A program made the position numbers and the translations under genes. 64,000 nt of DNA from a virus. The stretch spans positions 16,458 through 80,457 of the IMG/VR virus record IMGVR_UViG_3300035145_001165; one strand, written 5' to 3'. The notes under the pieces were generated by a model. The model was given only the letters and a program-made list of their open reading frames with translations. It was not told the DNA's origin and did not search any database. How positions within the stretch are numbered: position 1 is the first letter of the stretch; each line of letters begins with the position of its first letter. Below, piece after piece: positions 1 to 10,200 of the stretch.

Positions 1-690
1 TATCCGCGCCCCAGCAGTACCAGGAGTACCAATACGAGACACACCAACAACGTATTCAGTGCCTCCGTTGTGAGTTCCATCTGGGGTCTCCGAGAATGCC
101 AGGGTGTAGTTGAAGAGAGACGCCGATGAACAATCAATGTTCAAGACGTGTCCTGGCATTATATAATTGATTTCAGGGTTCTGAAAAGACCCATTGATAT
201 AAAACTTAGGACCGTAAGATGTATTTGTTACAGTCAGGGTAACACCGTACTGTGTACCAGCACCAACGGTGTAGGGAATAACGTTACCGTAATCAAGGGG
301 TTTAATTTGCTGTGCGAGACTTTCGGTAGTATCTCCTTCAGCGACTAGGGATGCAGCAATATCATTTCTATTTTGCAGGGTAGATGTAGGAGGATTGTTT
401 GCCAGATCCTCCAGAACTTCCTCGGGGCAGAACTGCACACCACCTTGTTCCTGACCTGCAGGATCAATAGTGATCTCTCTATCCCAGATAGCACCAATAA
501 CCTCAGGGAAATCATCACTCTTCAAAATAGTGATGAAATTATCATCTTTGCTTGCAAAATCAAGCATCACTGTCTTGAGTCTACTCAAGTCGTGAACATT
601 CTGTAGTGAGGTAAAACGCTGTTTTGCTCTCTCGATTACAGCGTGTGCTTGATTTTCTTTAGAAATCCTTGCAATAATTCTATTGCTCAT
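1..690 (-). CDS. Virion structural protein with cupredoxin-like segment (partial)
   Basis: Open frame entering from the left window edge, so the C-terminus is missing; 230 residues are visible from the ATG at 690. The first 130 residues are helical and polar. Residues ~135-230 are beta-rich and contain the pattern FYING, PEINY, LAFSETPDGTH, GGTEY, GTPGTAGA. I recognise this pattern from cupredoxin-like domains repeated in marine phage virion proteins (family knowledge from memory). A GATAAATAA late motif lies ~35 nt upstream. It leads the fibre/adhesin cluster in genome order, so a tail-associated role is inferred. No catalytic motif is seen. Confidence 0.75.
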   Translation of the reverse strand, partial: MSNRIIARISKENQAHAVIERAKQRFTSLQNVHDLSRLKTVMLDFASKDDNFITILKSDDFPEVIGAIWDREITIDPAGQEQGGVQFCPEEVLEDLANNPPTSTLQNRNDIAASLVAEGDTTESLAQQIKPLDYGNVIPYTVGAGTQYGVTLTVTNTSYGPKFYINGSFQNPEINYIMPGHVLNIDCSSASLFNYTLAFSETPDGTHNGGTEYVVGVSRIGTPGTAGARI

Positions 691-724
691 TACCCGAAAT
701 GAATACAGTACTTTCCCTGAAGGT

Positions 725-732
725 TATTTATC
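725..732 (-). promoter_or_regulatory. Late-type promoter motif GATAAATA
   Basis: GATAAATAA on the minus strand, 35 nt before the ATG at 690. It matches the T4 gp55-type late promoter core (TATAAATA) except for the first base. The motif recurs before many structural genes in this window. Confidence 0.55.
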
Positions 733-735
733 AGA

Positions 736-1422
736 TTACAGTTCTGCTTTGCTTCGTATCAGGTACATATGTTCCTCGTCAACGAACTTCTGCAGTTGCC
801 ACGCTGACCCTCCGTGTTGCAAATCTTCCCGAGAAAATTTTTCCGATAATTCTCTATTCATAAGGCGATTTCTGCCAAATGCTTCACGGTCACTAATGTT
901 ACGGAACATCGACTGGTGCCACATCAGTGCAACATCTCTTACACCATCAGTAACTTCAGTAACTTTATGTCGCAACCCTGTAGGATAACTAAATGCCCAT
1001 CCAGCAGGTAACTTAACAGACAAAATTTCTGTACCAAGTTCTATCAGCAGTTCCCCACCTTCATAGTCATCAGGATTACTAAGAAAGATAGTTGTACTGA
1101 CATCAGAGCGAAGTTTTTCATCGCCTCCCATTAATGTCGCATCGCAATGCCAATCGTAATGATGTCCTGGCAGATAGCGTGCAAATATAGGTAACGTCTG
1201 TCTGACTGGTGTTGTGAAATTCATCACCACGTGGTTTTCTTCCCACGAAGGTTTGATGAGATCCCACGCATTATAAGAGTTAGGATAATCCATCTGAAGA
1301 TTACTCTTCAGATTTTTATCTGGGGATCCTGTGTCAGATCCATCTATCCAATCACAAAAATCATAAAAGTTACCGACGTGCTTTAGTTGTACTTCACTCA
1401 AAAGTTCATAACGATAAAGCAT
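736..1422 (-). CDS. 2OG-Fe(II) oxygenase, PKHD/PiuC-like
   Basis: A 228-residue protein with a double-stranded beta-helix dioxygenase core. Visible iron ligands are H92-x-D94 (in the HCD motif) and H152 (in YPTGLRHKVTEV); R162 in DGVRD is the probable 2-oxoglutarate anchor. The YPTGLRHKV segment is typical of the Fe(II)-dependent prolyl/PKHD hydroxylase family. It sits between the partial virion gene and a tail-assembly-like gene, 2 nt downstream of the latter. A virion or fibre protein as substrate is only an inference from position. It is one of nine 2OG oxygenases in the window. Confidence 0.85.
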   Translation of the reverse strand: MLYRYELLSEVQLKHVGNFYDFCDWIDGSDTGSPDKNLKSNLQMDYPNSYNAWDLIKPSWEENHVVMNFTTPVRQTLPIFARYLPGHHYDWHCDATLMGGDEKLRSDVSTTIFLSNPDDYEGGELLIELGTEILSVKLPAGWAFSYPTGLRHKVTEVTDGVRDVALMWHQSMFRNISDREAFGRNRLMNRELSEKFSREDLQHGGSAWQLQKFVDEEHMYLIRSKAEL

Positions 1423-1424
1423 AA

Positions 1425-2081
1425 TTATTCAGGTTTAGTTGGCCAACCAGTAAAGTTATCGGGGTTATAAGGATCTGCCTGTTGCCCAGGAAGATCTCTA
1501 AGTGCTTGACGATATGTTGCCCACTCTGTTTTCTTTTCAGCGGTGAGGGGCGAATCAGGAAGTTGTGTCCAATCACTATCAATCAGTTTTTGGTTCCTGA
1601 AAGATTTCAATGTTGCCAAATTAGCAGGAACATTTGTGTCACCAACAAATTGTGACTCAGCAACAATGTTTGCTGCTTGCTCTGCGGCATCATCTCTCCA
1701 CTGCTGGAAAGATTCTTCCAGTTTTGATTTCAGACCATTATAAACCTTGGTTGCTTCAATTGCAGCAGGACCACCATTGTTAGGAGTTCTATTGTAATTG
1801 TTAGGAATATCACCAGTCATATCTGTCTGCTCAGTGATGTAGTGAGCAGGGAAATCTAATCCATCTCCATCACTAAACGGTTTCCAGTAATAGAACCAGT
1901 CCAAGTTATCTACACCAGGAACGTGCCACGTACCAGTGATCAGAGGAAGAACCAGGGATTCCCACTCATCATTACTCAAGACAAACTGAAGAATTCCATT
2001 GCCTTCCAGCAAGAAACCTCCGACTTTCTTTTGTTGTACGGAAATTACAAGATCCGCTCTACTGAAATCTCGTGCTGCCAT
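1425..2081 (-). CDS. Tail fibre assembly chaperone-like protein
   Basis: A 218-residue protein whose last ~60 residues contain RNQKLIDSDWTQLPD, SPLTAEKKTEWATYRQALRDL and a P-rich end. This is the signature of the phage tail assembly chaperone family (Phage_tail_APC, PF16778 as I recall it). The N-terminal half is unique and beta/loop-rich. Such proteins help fold tail fibres, and this one follows three collar-domain fibre genes, which fits. It is packed between two oxygenase genes with 1-2 nt gaps, so they are likely one transcript. Confidence 0.75.
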   Translation of the reverse strand: MAARDFSRADLVISVQQKKVGGFLLEGNGILQFVLSNDEWESLVLPLITGTWHVPGVDNLDWFYYWKPFSDGDGLDFPAHYITEQTDMTGDIPNNYNRTPNNGGPAAIEATKVYNGLKSKLEESFQQWRDDAAEQAANIVAESQFVGDTNVPANLATLKSFRNQKLIDSDWTQLPDSPLTAEKKTEWATYRQALRDLPGQQADPYNPDNFTGWPTKPE

Positions 2082-2082
2082 T

Positions 2083-2730
2083 TTAACTATTGAGAAGATA
2101 CCACCCAGTCAAGATATATTTATCGCCTTTAAGAACTAGGTTCCCTTTATGGACGTGAGTATATCCTGCTGGCCAAATAACAAGGGTTCCTTGGTTTGCT
2201 TTAATGCGACGCTTCTGGTGCAGAAACTCAGTTTCACCACCTTCATAATCATCATTCAAATAAATCGCCCACACCAGAACCCTAGAAGAATGATCTAGAC
2301 CCATCGCTTCATAATGAAACTGATGATAACCACCACCTTCAGGGGTGTGTTGCATCTTAATAGATGTACTGATCAGACCCTGACCACGAAGTTGACCATA
2401 CTCAAAAATATAATGTTCTAAAGCAGACTGAATATATTGATGTGCTATCTTAGTAAGTTCGTGGTTATTATGGTTCAGAAGAATCTGATTATCATTCCTA
2501 CCAAGAGAACCATTATGGAACTGAAATCTACCATCACCAACATTATCTTGAATGTCGGGAGAGTGTAAGGAATACTGATCCTTCAGTGTTCCCATCCAAT
2601 CAGTAAATTGCTTACATACAGCGGCTGGCATAAGTCCATCCCAGACGCCTATAAAATCTTTAAATTCAACATTAGTAATGTTTTCGTCCAACATCAGTTC
2701 GATGGGACGAATAGGGGGTACACCTTCCAT
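2083..2730 (-). CDS. 2OG-Fe(II) oxygenase (phage type)
   Basis: A 215-residue dioxygenase fold. Likely iron ligands are H139-x-E141 (in FHYE) and H192 (in AGYTHVHKG), with K202 or K204 after it as the probable 2OG anchor. The core strand pattern LVWAIYLNDDYEGGETEF is characteristic of the prolyl-4-hydroxylase-like superfamily. Glutamate in place of aspartate in the H-x-D/E motif is allowed. It lies 6 nt downstream of the 962-residue fibre gene, in the tail-fibre operon. The substrate is unknown. Confidence 0.85.
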   Translation of the reverse strand: MEGVPPIRPIELMLDENITNVEFKDFIGVWDGLMPAAVCKQFTDWMGTLKDQYSLHSPDIQDNVGDGRFQFHNGSLGRNDNQILLNHNNHELTKIAHQYIQSALEHYIFEYGQLRGQGLISTSIKMQHTPEGGGYHQFHYEAMGLDHSSRVLVWAIYLNDDYEGGETEFLHQKRRIKANQGTLVIWPAGYTHVHKGNLVLKGDKYILTGWYLLNS

Positions 2731-2736
2731 AATTAA

Positions 2737-5625
2737 TCAGGGATAAATCGACACTCCACATTCGTTGTAGTTTCCTTCGAGACCACCGTACTGTGCACGG
2801 AGTCCGAGTTCGTTACTAGCACCAACACCGATGCCATTAGCATCATTATATATCGCTTGGTCCAAATCCGCAAGTGTTGTAAAAGTAGAACCACCATTTG
2901 TTGTGTGCTGGTTGATAAATGCATTCATCCAACCATCAAATGCAGCAGCTTCAGGTTTTCTAGACAGAATAGTACCAAAACTGCTCAGAATTTGTGCGCC
3001 AATCTGACCATATGTGAACGTACTCACAGCAGTCGTACTAGCATACGAAGAGTTTGTACCAGTAACAAAGTATCTATTGCTACCACTATTGAACGGATTG
3101 TAAGTATATGGTGCAGCAGTACCATATCTCAGGTAACCAAAGACGGTATCACCATACCCTGCAGGAGTTGTACCTGTGCCAGCAGTACAGTTGACAGTAA
3201 CAGTAACTGTTCCGCTAGTACCCTGACCTGCAGGACCAGAAACAACCAGTTCGTAATCCTTACTACCGTCAGGCGGTGGACCCACACTGAAACTATCCGT
3301 TGTGGTGCCAGACAGTTGACTTGTGGTGAAACCAGTAGAAGACACCACTGTAGTGGCATCAGTGGAGCTCCAGGTCAATGTAGTTGTGCTGACAGGGTTA
3401 GCAGCGCCGCTACCAATCTCCATAACAGCAGGATTAGCAGTCAACGTTGCTGTAGGCAGTTGTGTGACTGTAACTGTAACAGTATCAGTTGTTGTACCTG
3501 CAGCGTTTGTTGCCGCAATAGTATATACTGTAGTGGCATCAGGCGAAGTTGTATAAGTGGTGCCAGTCAATGATGTCTGCGCATCCCATCCAGAATCTGC
3601 AGGACTAGAACTATATGTAATAGATGTAGCACCAGTAACAGTGATATCTAAGGTAGCACCAGGATCATCGTCAATGTTGATACTAAGGTTAGAAGAAGCA
3701 CTGGTATCAATTGTGGGAACTGCCAGAGGATTAACCGTCAGTTCAGCAGTTTCTGTAGTCGAACCATTAGCATTACTCAGTGTAACAGTATAAGTTGTAG
3801 TTGTTGTGGGACTAACATTAACAGACTGATATGCAGAACTGCTAGCACCAGGAATGTTAGATGATACAAACGTTGTAGCATCATAAGAACTGTAAGTAAC
3901 GTTAGCGGTCTCACCGAAGTCAATCGTACTCGGAGTAACACTCAGGTTGATTGTAGGTGCTGACGGAACAGTCACAGCAACGTCTTGCGTCACTGTAGTT
4001 GAACCATAAGCATTGCTCAACGTAAGCGAGTATGTCGTGGTCGCCGTGGGGGTAACGACAATGCTCTCCCCAGTTGGTACAGTAGCACCAAAATTACTAG
4101 CATCAACTGCAGTAGCACCAGGAGCACTATAAGTAATGGTGCTAGAGCTACCACTACTAATGCTGTCAGGAGAAGCAGAAATTGTGATAGAAGGTGCCGC
4201 AGCATACGTAACATTCGCATAACCAGTCTGTACCAGAACACTTTCATTATAGATTTGAATAGTATAACCAACAACTTCACCACCAACAGCAGACCCTTCC
4301 AGAGTCATTGATACTGTATCGCCAACAATGTAACCGCCTTTAGAGTTAGTTCCACTACCGCCGACGTTGATAGGTGATCCACTAACATTACCACCACTGG
4401 TTTTAGTTACCAGAATATCGAAATTATAAACAGCGTCACAACCTGCAATAGTGAAACTGGTAGACTGAGTTCCAGATGCAGTGGTAGTTGAGATGTTAAG
4501 AGGACCAAATGCATCTGGAACGTTGTCTCCAGTATCAGCAGGCGGTGGGGGAGCAGTGTATGCAGAACTACTAACTCCCAAGAAAATCATATATGCAGTT
4601 TCTTGGAATTCAGGTCGAATAGTAGGATCATTATCCAGACCCAGAGTAATACCTACCTCAAAAGAACATTGCGTTGCATCCGCTCCCTGCGGTTGCATAT
4701 ACGCTGACATTTGTGAGTGTGAAGGTCGAATGGTACAGGAACCATTGTTGATGCTAATGTTACCTTCATTCTGATTATTTGCCTGAACACAATAGGCATT
4801 ATACCAACTATTAAATCCGTATGCTGAAGAACTTGAACTAATATGACTGTTCTGACCTCTGTTTCCAATGGAATCTCCCCATCCTCTATGATAGGATACC
4901 GTTCCAGTAATACCCGACTTGAAAGAAAGCCAATGTGAGTGCTCCGCTCCAGCACCTGCCTGATCTGGCCAAGTATAAGAAGGACCACCTCTAGGATTGA
5001 TTTTAAAACCAGTGTCGCCGTTACCAGGGTTGGTTCTATCAATTCTTGTACTACCACCCTGACTTGTGGTACTTGTCGCGTTTCCGTGATCGTGAGTAGG
5101 TTGAGAATTAGCGGTGTGATTCGACAACGCACCACTATCGACTACAATATGTCCACCAGAAAGAGATACAGAAGACTGTGCTGTTCTACTAGTGTTGTAA
5201 GAGATATTAGGTGATCCGACAACCTGTACTCTAGGTGCAACATCAGGAAGTCTCAGAACATTTTGACCACCATATGATCCACACGTATCTGTGTCGCCGC
5301 TATCGTGATCTTCTAATTGAGGTGAAGATGCATCTTCAGGTCTAATTCTACCAGTTCCGATCGGTCTTCTATCACGCAGATCAGGAACATTAAAAGATCC
5401 AGTAATACTAGGGAACGAAGCTTCATCGCCAGCACTACCACCGTAAGTATTACCAATAATTTGATACAGAGCAAGAAACTCGTTAGGGTTCAGACTTCTG
5501 CCATTACATTCTTGCCATCCATCAGGAGCATAATAATTACCATTAGAATCTTTCGGCATCATCGCAATGGTGCCGACTTGGACTCCTGTCCACGCTGGAT
5601 TCGTCTCGGAATAATACTTAGACAT
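2737..5625 (-). CDS. Tail collar / Ig-like repeat adhesin
   Basis: A 962-residue protein. Residues ~10-95 form a phage tail collar domain (GTIAMMPKDS, DGWQECNGR, YQIIGNTYGGS, FNVPDLRDR). Residues ~430-830 hold at least four Ig/Big-like repeats that each start near PTINLSVTPSTI or SITISASPDSI and end in a TYTVTLSNANGSTT-type strand. The last ~90 residues (ILSRKPEAAAFDGWMNAFI) loosely resemble the DUF4214 linker domain. It probably forms a distal tail fibre or decoration that binds the host surface. The stop of the upstream gene and this ATG overlap as TAATG, indicating translational coupling. Confidence 0.8.
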   Translation of the reverse strand: MSKYYSETNPAWTGVQVGTIAMMPKDSNGNYYAPDGWQECNGRSLNPNEFLALYQIIGNTYGGSAGDEASFPSITGSFNVPDLRDRRPIGTGRIRPEDASSPQLEDHDSGDTDTCGSYGGQNVLRLPDVAPRVQVVGSPNISYNTSRTAQSSVSLSGGHIVVDSGALSNHTANSQPTHDHGNATSTTSQGGSTRIDRTNPGNGDTGFKINPRGGPSYTWPDQAGAGAEHSHWLSFKSGITGTVSYHRGWGDSIGNRGQNSHISSSSSAYGFNSWYNAYCVQANNQNEGNISINNGSCTIRPSHSQMSAYMQPQGADATQCSFEVGITLGLDNDPTIRPEFQETAYMIFLGVSSSAYTAPPPPADTGDNVPDAFGPLNISTTTASGTQSTSFTIAGCDAVYNFDILVTKTSGGNVSGSPINVGGSGTNSKGGYIVGDTVSMTLEGSAVGGEVVGYTIQIYNESVLVQTGYANVTYAAAPSITISASPDSISSGSSSTITYSAPGATAVDASNFGATVPTGESIVVTPTATTTYSLTLSNAYGSTTVTQDVAVTVPSAPTINLSVTPSTIDFGETANVTYSSYDATTFVSSNIPGASSSAYQSVNVSPTTTTTYTVTLSNANGSTTETAELTVNPLAVPTIDTSASSNLSINIDDDPGATLDITVTGATSITYSSSPADSGWDAQTSLTGTTYTTSPDATTVYTIAATNAAGTTTDTVTVTVTQLPTATLTANPAVMEIGSGAANPVSTTTLTWSSTDATTVVSSTGFTTSQLSGTTTDSFSVGPPPDGSKDYELVVSGPAGQGTSGTVTVTVNCTAGTGTTPAGYGDTVFGYLRYGTAAPYTYNPFNSGSNRYFVTGTNSSYASTTAVSTFTYGQIGAQILSSFGTILSRKPEAAAFDGWMNAFINQHTTNGGSTFTTLADLDQAIYNDANGIGVGASNELGLRAQYGGLEGNYNECGVSIYP

Positions 5626-6512
5626 TAGAATTTGATGATATATTCTACGATCATATAGGGAGTTGTCACGTGATTTAAACTTTCTCTAGGATCTGCGTTG
5701 ACATTTCCTTGACAGGAACTACCAGCAAAACTAATCGTAACCTGCTGTCTAGTGAACTGCAGGTGCTGAGCGACACTTTGACCAGATACACTATGATTGT
5801 GATTAATAGTACCGCCATTGTGGGAGATACTAAAAGTTTGAACATTACAACCAGTCAAATTGATATCAGTGTTATCCTGCATATCAGTATCAACACTTTC
5901 AGGTCTAACATCACTTTCTTGCCAAGCAAAACCACCGTGATTATGACGAGCAACGTTCGCCGCTGATAAAGATGCAGAACTGAGACTAGTTCCAGTAGCA
6001 GTTAACTGCGGATTGCCAGAAATGTCAGCAGTCTTTGCTGCTCCAGTAACAGAACCATTAAATGTAGAATTCACAGTAGGTTGAATAGTTGCTCTATATC
6101 CAATACCTGCTCTCTCATATGTTCCGCCACCACTCATTGACATATTGCCAGTAAACTCTTGACCAGCAGTACCAGATGGAATAAGTACCTTTGCGCCTAA
6201 GTTAGGAACACAAAATGTACCTGAAACAAAATCTCCAGCAGCATCAAATGTTGGATTTAATAGATTAGAACCCAGTAAACCAGGATTAAATCTACACCCA
6301 GCAACAGAACCACCACCAGTAGGACCGACGCCAATAATTCTAGCAAGAGAAGGGTAATCTCTTGCTTGATATATTTTACCGTCGCACCTTAAGTATCCAC
6401 CAGGAACTCTCTCGTCTTTTTCCGCAGTTGATTGACATTCTCTAGAAAAAGGGACAATAACTCCTGGCGCAACTCCCTGCGCTCCTTTTACTCTAGAATA
6501 TACTTTTGCCAT
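5625..6512 (-). CDS. Tail collar domain fibre protein
   Basis: A 295-residue protein with a collar-like N-terminal third (GVIVPFSRE, GGYLRCDGKIYQARDYPSLARIIG, FCVPNLGAKVLIPSG) and a long beta-rich C-terminus ending in PYMIVEYIIKF, the usual last strand of collar/receptor-binding fibre tips. It is the middle member of a run of three collar paralogs, with TAATG overlaps on both sides. A receptor-binding or fibre-tip role is inferred from domain and context. Confidence 0.8.
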   Translation of the reverse strand: MAKVYSRVKGAQGVAPGVIVPFSRECQSTAEKDERVPGGYLRCDGKIYQARDYPSLARIIGVGPTGGGSVAGCRFNPGLLGSNLLNPTFDAAGDFVSGTFCVPNLGAKVLIPSGTAGQEFTGNMSMSGGGTYERAGIGYRATIQPTVNSTFNGSVTGAAKTADISGNPQLTATGTSLSSASLSAANVARHNHGGFAWQESDVRPESVDTDMQDNTDINLTGCNVQTFSISHNGGTINHNHSVSGQSVAQHLQFTRQQVTISFAGSSCQGNVNADPRESLNHVTTPYMIVEYIIKF

Positions 6513-7294
6513 TAGTATGCTTTGATAATGTATATTGCAGTCTGGTACGGCGGAGTAAAATCCAAGGCAGCGTTACCTAAGCCTGGATTATTATTTAGGG
6601 AGATATTGTCACTTGTGTAAGACTCTTGATAGTTAGGAACTTGCATTCCTGCAGGATTTACATCATAACTAACTGAACTGTGCGAGTGTGCTCCACTAGG
6701 AACACTAAATCTATTGTTCTGATCATCATTAGGACAACCAACATAGTTAGTACTCTTCTGATGCATACCACGAGAAGTTTGGAATGTTTGGTCACCACCA
6801 GATTCAGCACTAGGAGTACCACCATACTGGTTAAGAATAGTATTAACGGTTTGGTTGTGACCGTGTGCTGGTATGTTCTCCAATGACATCACCCTAGGTT
6901 GAACATATGCAGTCTGAGACCACATATTACCAGAGTTCTGAACTTGAGAACTATTATAAGAAATAGTTTTATTTGGTTTGCCGTCTACATTCCACTGTGC
7001 ATACAAACCAACGTTATCAGTGTTGTTACCACCCTGACCAGTATATGTACTTCCTTTGTGGAAAGGTACTCTACCGTTGTTTAAATTAGGAACTTGAAAG
7101 TCACCAGATTGATCAGAACCACCATAGGTATAACCAATAACATCCTTTAGCAAAGGATAGTTTGCATTCTGATATGTACCACCATCACATTCCAACCATC
7201 CGTGGGGGATGTCGCCATTACCCCCAGTCCACGCCATAATTGTACCGATCGCGGCATTTTTAAAGCCGCGAACTTCTGCTAGATTCTTAGACAT
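6512..7294 (-). CDS. Tail collar domain fibre protein
   Basis: A 260-residue protein with the best-conserved collar domain of the three: AAIGTIMAWTGG, PHGWLECDGGTYQNANYPLLKDVIG, YGGSDQSGDFQVPNLNNGRVPFHKG (residues ~12-85). The C-terminus PPYQTAIYIIKAY matches the terminal strand of its neighbour. It is downstream of the 2161-residue fibre-like protein with a TAATG overlap, so all four are probably one late transcript. Likely a short-fibre or fibre-tip protein. Confidence 0.82.
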   Translation of the reverse strand: MSKNLAEVRGFKNAAIGTIMAWTGGNGDIPHGWLECDGGTYQNANYPLLKDVIGYTYGGSDQSGDFQVPNLNNGRVPFHKGSTYTGQGGNNTDNVGLYAQWNVDGKPNKTISYNSSQVQNSGNMWSQTAYVQPRVMSLENIPAHGHNQTVNTILNQYGGTPSAESGGDQTFQTSRGMHQKSTNYVGCPNDDQNNRFSVPSGAHSHSSVSYDVNPAGMQVPNYQESYTSDNISLNNNPGLGNAALDFTPPYQTAIYIIKAY

Positions 7295-10200
7295 TAGAGT
7301 TCAATGAGACGCCAACCAATAACTGCGTTGATATAAAGGAGACCAATACCTGCTCCAGGTGTCTGGATAACCAGTGTGCCGTCGGTAGCACCCTGAACAG
7401 GAATAGCGGTACCTGTCTTAACGATAATCGACTTATTATATGTAAGTGCATCTGTCACGTCAAGGATACGAATCTGATCACCCTTCTGTGCAGAAGGCAG
7501 TGTCAGTTCAACACTTGCACCAGAGAATGTAGTGACATAGTAGTTGACGTTGACTGCCAGGTTAGTATTGGTGCTAACCTCATCCCAGCGGCGACCAGCA
7601 GTAGGTGTGAAGTAACCAGTGACCTGATTAAGATCAACGGTACCATCAGCATATACCTTAATGTTGTTATCACCACCATTGTTGATGTCAAGACCACCAC
7701 CGTTAGCAGTGATGTTTCCATCAACGTCAAGGTTGCCACCGATGTTAGTATTGCTGGCAACACCAAGACCACCGTCAATAACAACAGCACCCTCATCATT
7801 GTCATTAGACTGCGCAGTGCTGTGTACTCTGAGTGTACCAGAGTTATCGGCATCGTTACCAATAACTGTGTTACCTGTAGCAGAATCAACGGTGAACGTT
7901 GTGTCAGCATTGATGTCAGTCTTCTTAATAGTAAGGTCATCACCCAGTGTCAGTGCACCAGTGGAGTGCATTCTGGAGTTAGGATCAGTCTCTGTACCAT
8001 CGCCAACGAAATCAATCTGACCAGTAGGCACCATCTTAAGGCGCATATCGCTGTCATCGAAGACAGTGAATGCTTCTGTAGAACTGATCTCGATCTTGGT
8101 AGAACCGTTGACCCACAGTTTCTGCAGAGAATCAGGTGTTGCTTCACCAATGGACACATTGCTGTTGAGATCCATCTGGATACCGCCGTCGGCATCACCG
8201 ATACGAGCGGAACCATCTGCCTTAATAACCAGTGTTGCGGTAGAAGCATCATCAAAGTGATCGTTGCTCCAGACTGCATCACCAACCACAAGATTCTGAC
8301 CTTGCAGAGTGGCGTAGTTGTTAGCACGATTTACATCATCTTGCTTGATATCGATACGAAGGTTGTCCGCACTAGTATCACTGTCAAGGCGATACATCTT
8401 AGCGTTGCCGCCACGGATGAACAGGTCCTTAGTAACAGTCAGGTCACCAACCAGTTCGTGAGAACCGTTGCTAAGAGCAGTCAGAGTACCGTCGATAGTC
8501 AGGTTACCGTTAGACTGACCACCGCCAACAGATTCAACCTCACCAGATCCAGCAGCGCCTGCACGAACAGTAACATCGCCACCGACCCAGAGACCCACAG
8601 AAGCGACAACTTCTGTAGAATCACCAGTGTTGATCGAGACGCGACCAACACCGTTGCCATCGTCATCATAGACGCGGAAAGCGTGGATGCCAGTGGGGTT
8701 CAGGTTGTCGCCACCAACCCACAGGGAGTTGCGGAAGATACCAGAACCTTCAACGTCCAGAGTCTGCTGAGGAATCACGCTACCGTTAGTAACGCGAGTG
8801 TTCTTCAGGTTGACACCCAAGCGCATATCGCTGCCTGTAGCAATCGAAGTAGAACCAGCGCCAGTGGTGTAGGTGGTCAACGCATCAGCGCCGATAACAC
8901 CCCATTCTCTCCATCCGTAGGAAGGAGTCTCGCCTTGCTGGAAACCATCGATCTGACACCAGATCCAACCCATCGTGGTGTTGTAGTTGATGTTAGCGAT
9001 ACGGTGTGCTTCGCCAACAGTCTCAGTACCACGCAGTTCAATCGTACCCTCTTGCTTAAAGGATTCCGATGCAGGAACAGTCTTGTCCTTGGATGCCTTG
9101 ATAGAATAGGTAAGACCAGAGGAGACGTTTCTGGGGTTGAGTTCCCAAACAGCAAACTGAATTGTGTTGGGTTTGAAGGGAGGGTTGAAGACCATATCAG
9201 TCTCAACCAGTGCGGGGTCAACACTAGAAATACCAGTGTTAGCAACCGACTTGATTGTCAGTGAACCAGGGTCATCGCTACTGTTAGCAAACTGATCACC
9301 AACCTCAATGGTGACAGGTGTGGAGAAGAATGTACCGCCAGGTGCAGAGATCTGGAAGTCATTTTGCAGGTCAAACTTGACTTTGTTGTTAACAGTCAGA
9401 GTATCAACCGTGAGATCGTTGGTGTTCTCGTCTTCGTCAGCGTTCTCACCAGCAACTCTCAACACAGAGTCATCAATCTTCGTCTCTTCACCAGAGATAG
9501 CGTTGATACGCTGGTTACCCACGAACAGGTCACCGTTAGCGTTCAGACCAGAGTAGAAGACCACACCGCCGTCTTGACGCTTCGCCTGAGAGAACAGGAC
9601 TTCATCGTCAGAGAGCACATACTCCTGTCTAGAGGGGAATGCGGTGGAGTAGTTACCAGGACCGAAACCAGTGTATTCAAAGGTGTGGTTACCAGAACGT
9701 GCCTGCGACGGACGACGCAGTTCCATATAGACACGACGGTCAGCAACAGCACTGCTGGTGCCTTCGATACCAATCCGACGATCCTCACGAGAGGCAACTG
9801 CCTTGCCATCTTGTGCTTCCAGAGTAACTGTTGAGGATCTATCAAGGTTCGCGATCAGGTTTGTAACCGATTCCTTAGTGATGCTGTTCTTGTTATCGTC
9901 AGCGGTAACAAGACCGTGGACATAGTTGTCAGCAACAGAGATAGTTGCAGGAGCATCCTTGACGGTTGAACCATCACCGTCGGGGTCAAACCACAGCGGA
10001 TCATCAGCAAACAGTTCAGGATACAGTCTCTCGGTCGGGTGACCAAACTTAAAGCTGTTAAATTCAGTAACAGAAGGAGAGAAGTCACCACGCAGACAAG
10101 TCAGGTAATAGATACCATCCTGCTGGTTGTAGATTCTGCGGCGCAGAGTCTTGACACGATACACATAGTAGGTGTTTTCGACTTCCTCAACATCAGTGAC

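Noticed and set aside
3129-4286. Repeated DNA in the Ig-like gene resembling a repeat array
   Set aside because: The repeats are irregular, protein-domain length (~75 codons) and in frame. There is no CRISPR repeat-spacer structure anywhere in the window.
7822-9264. Long (480-codon) plus-strand open frame opposite the giant fibre gene
   Set aside because: It is antisense to a clearly coding gene, rich in Ser/Arg/Thr/Cys with no domain. Low stop density follows from the codon use of the minus-strand gene.
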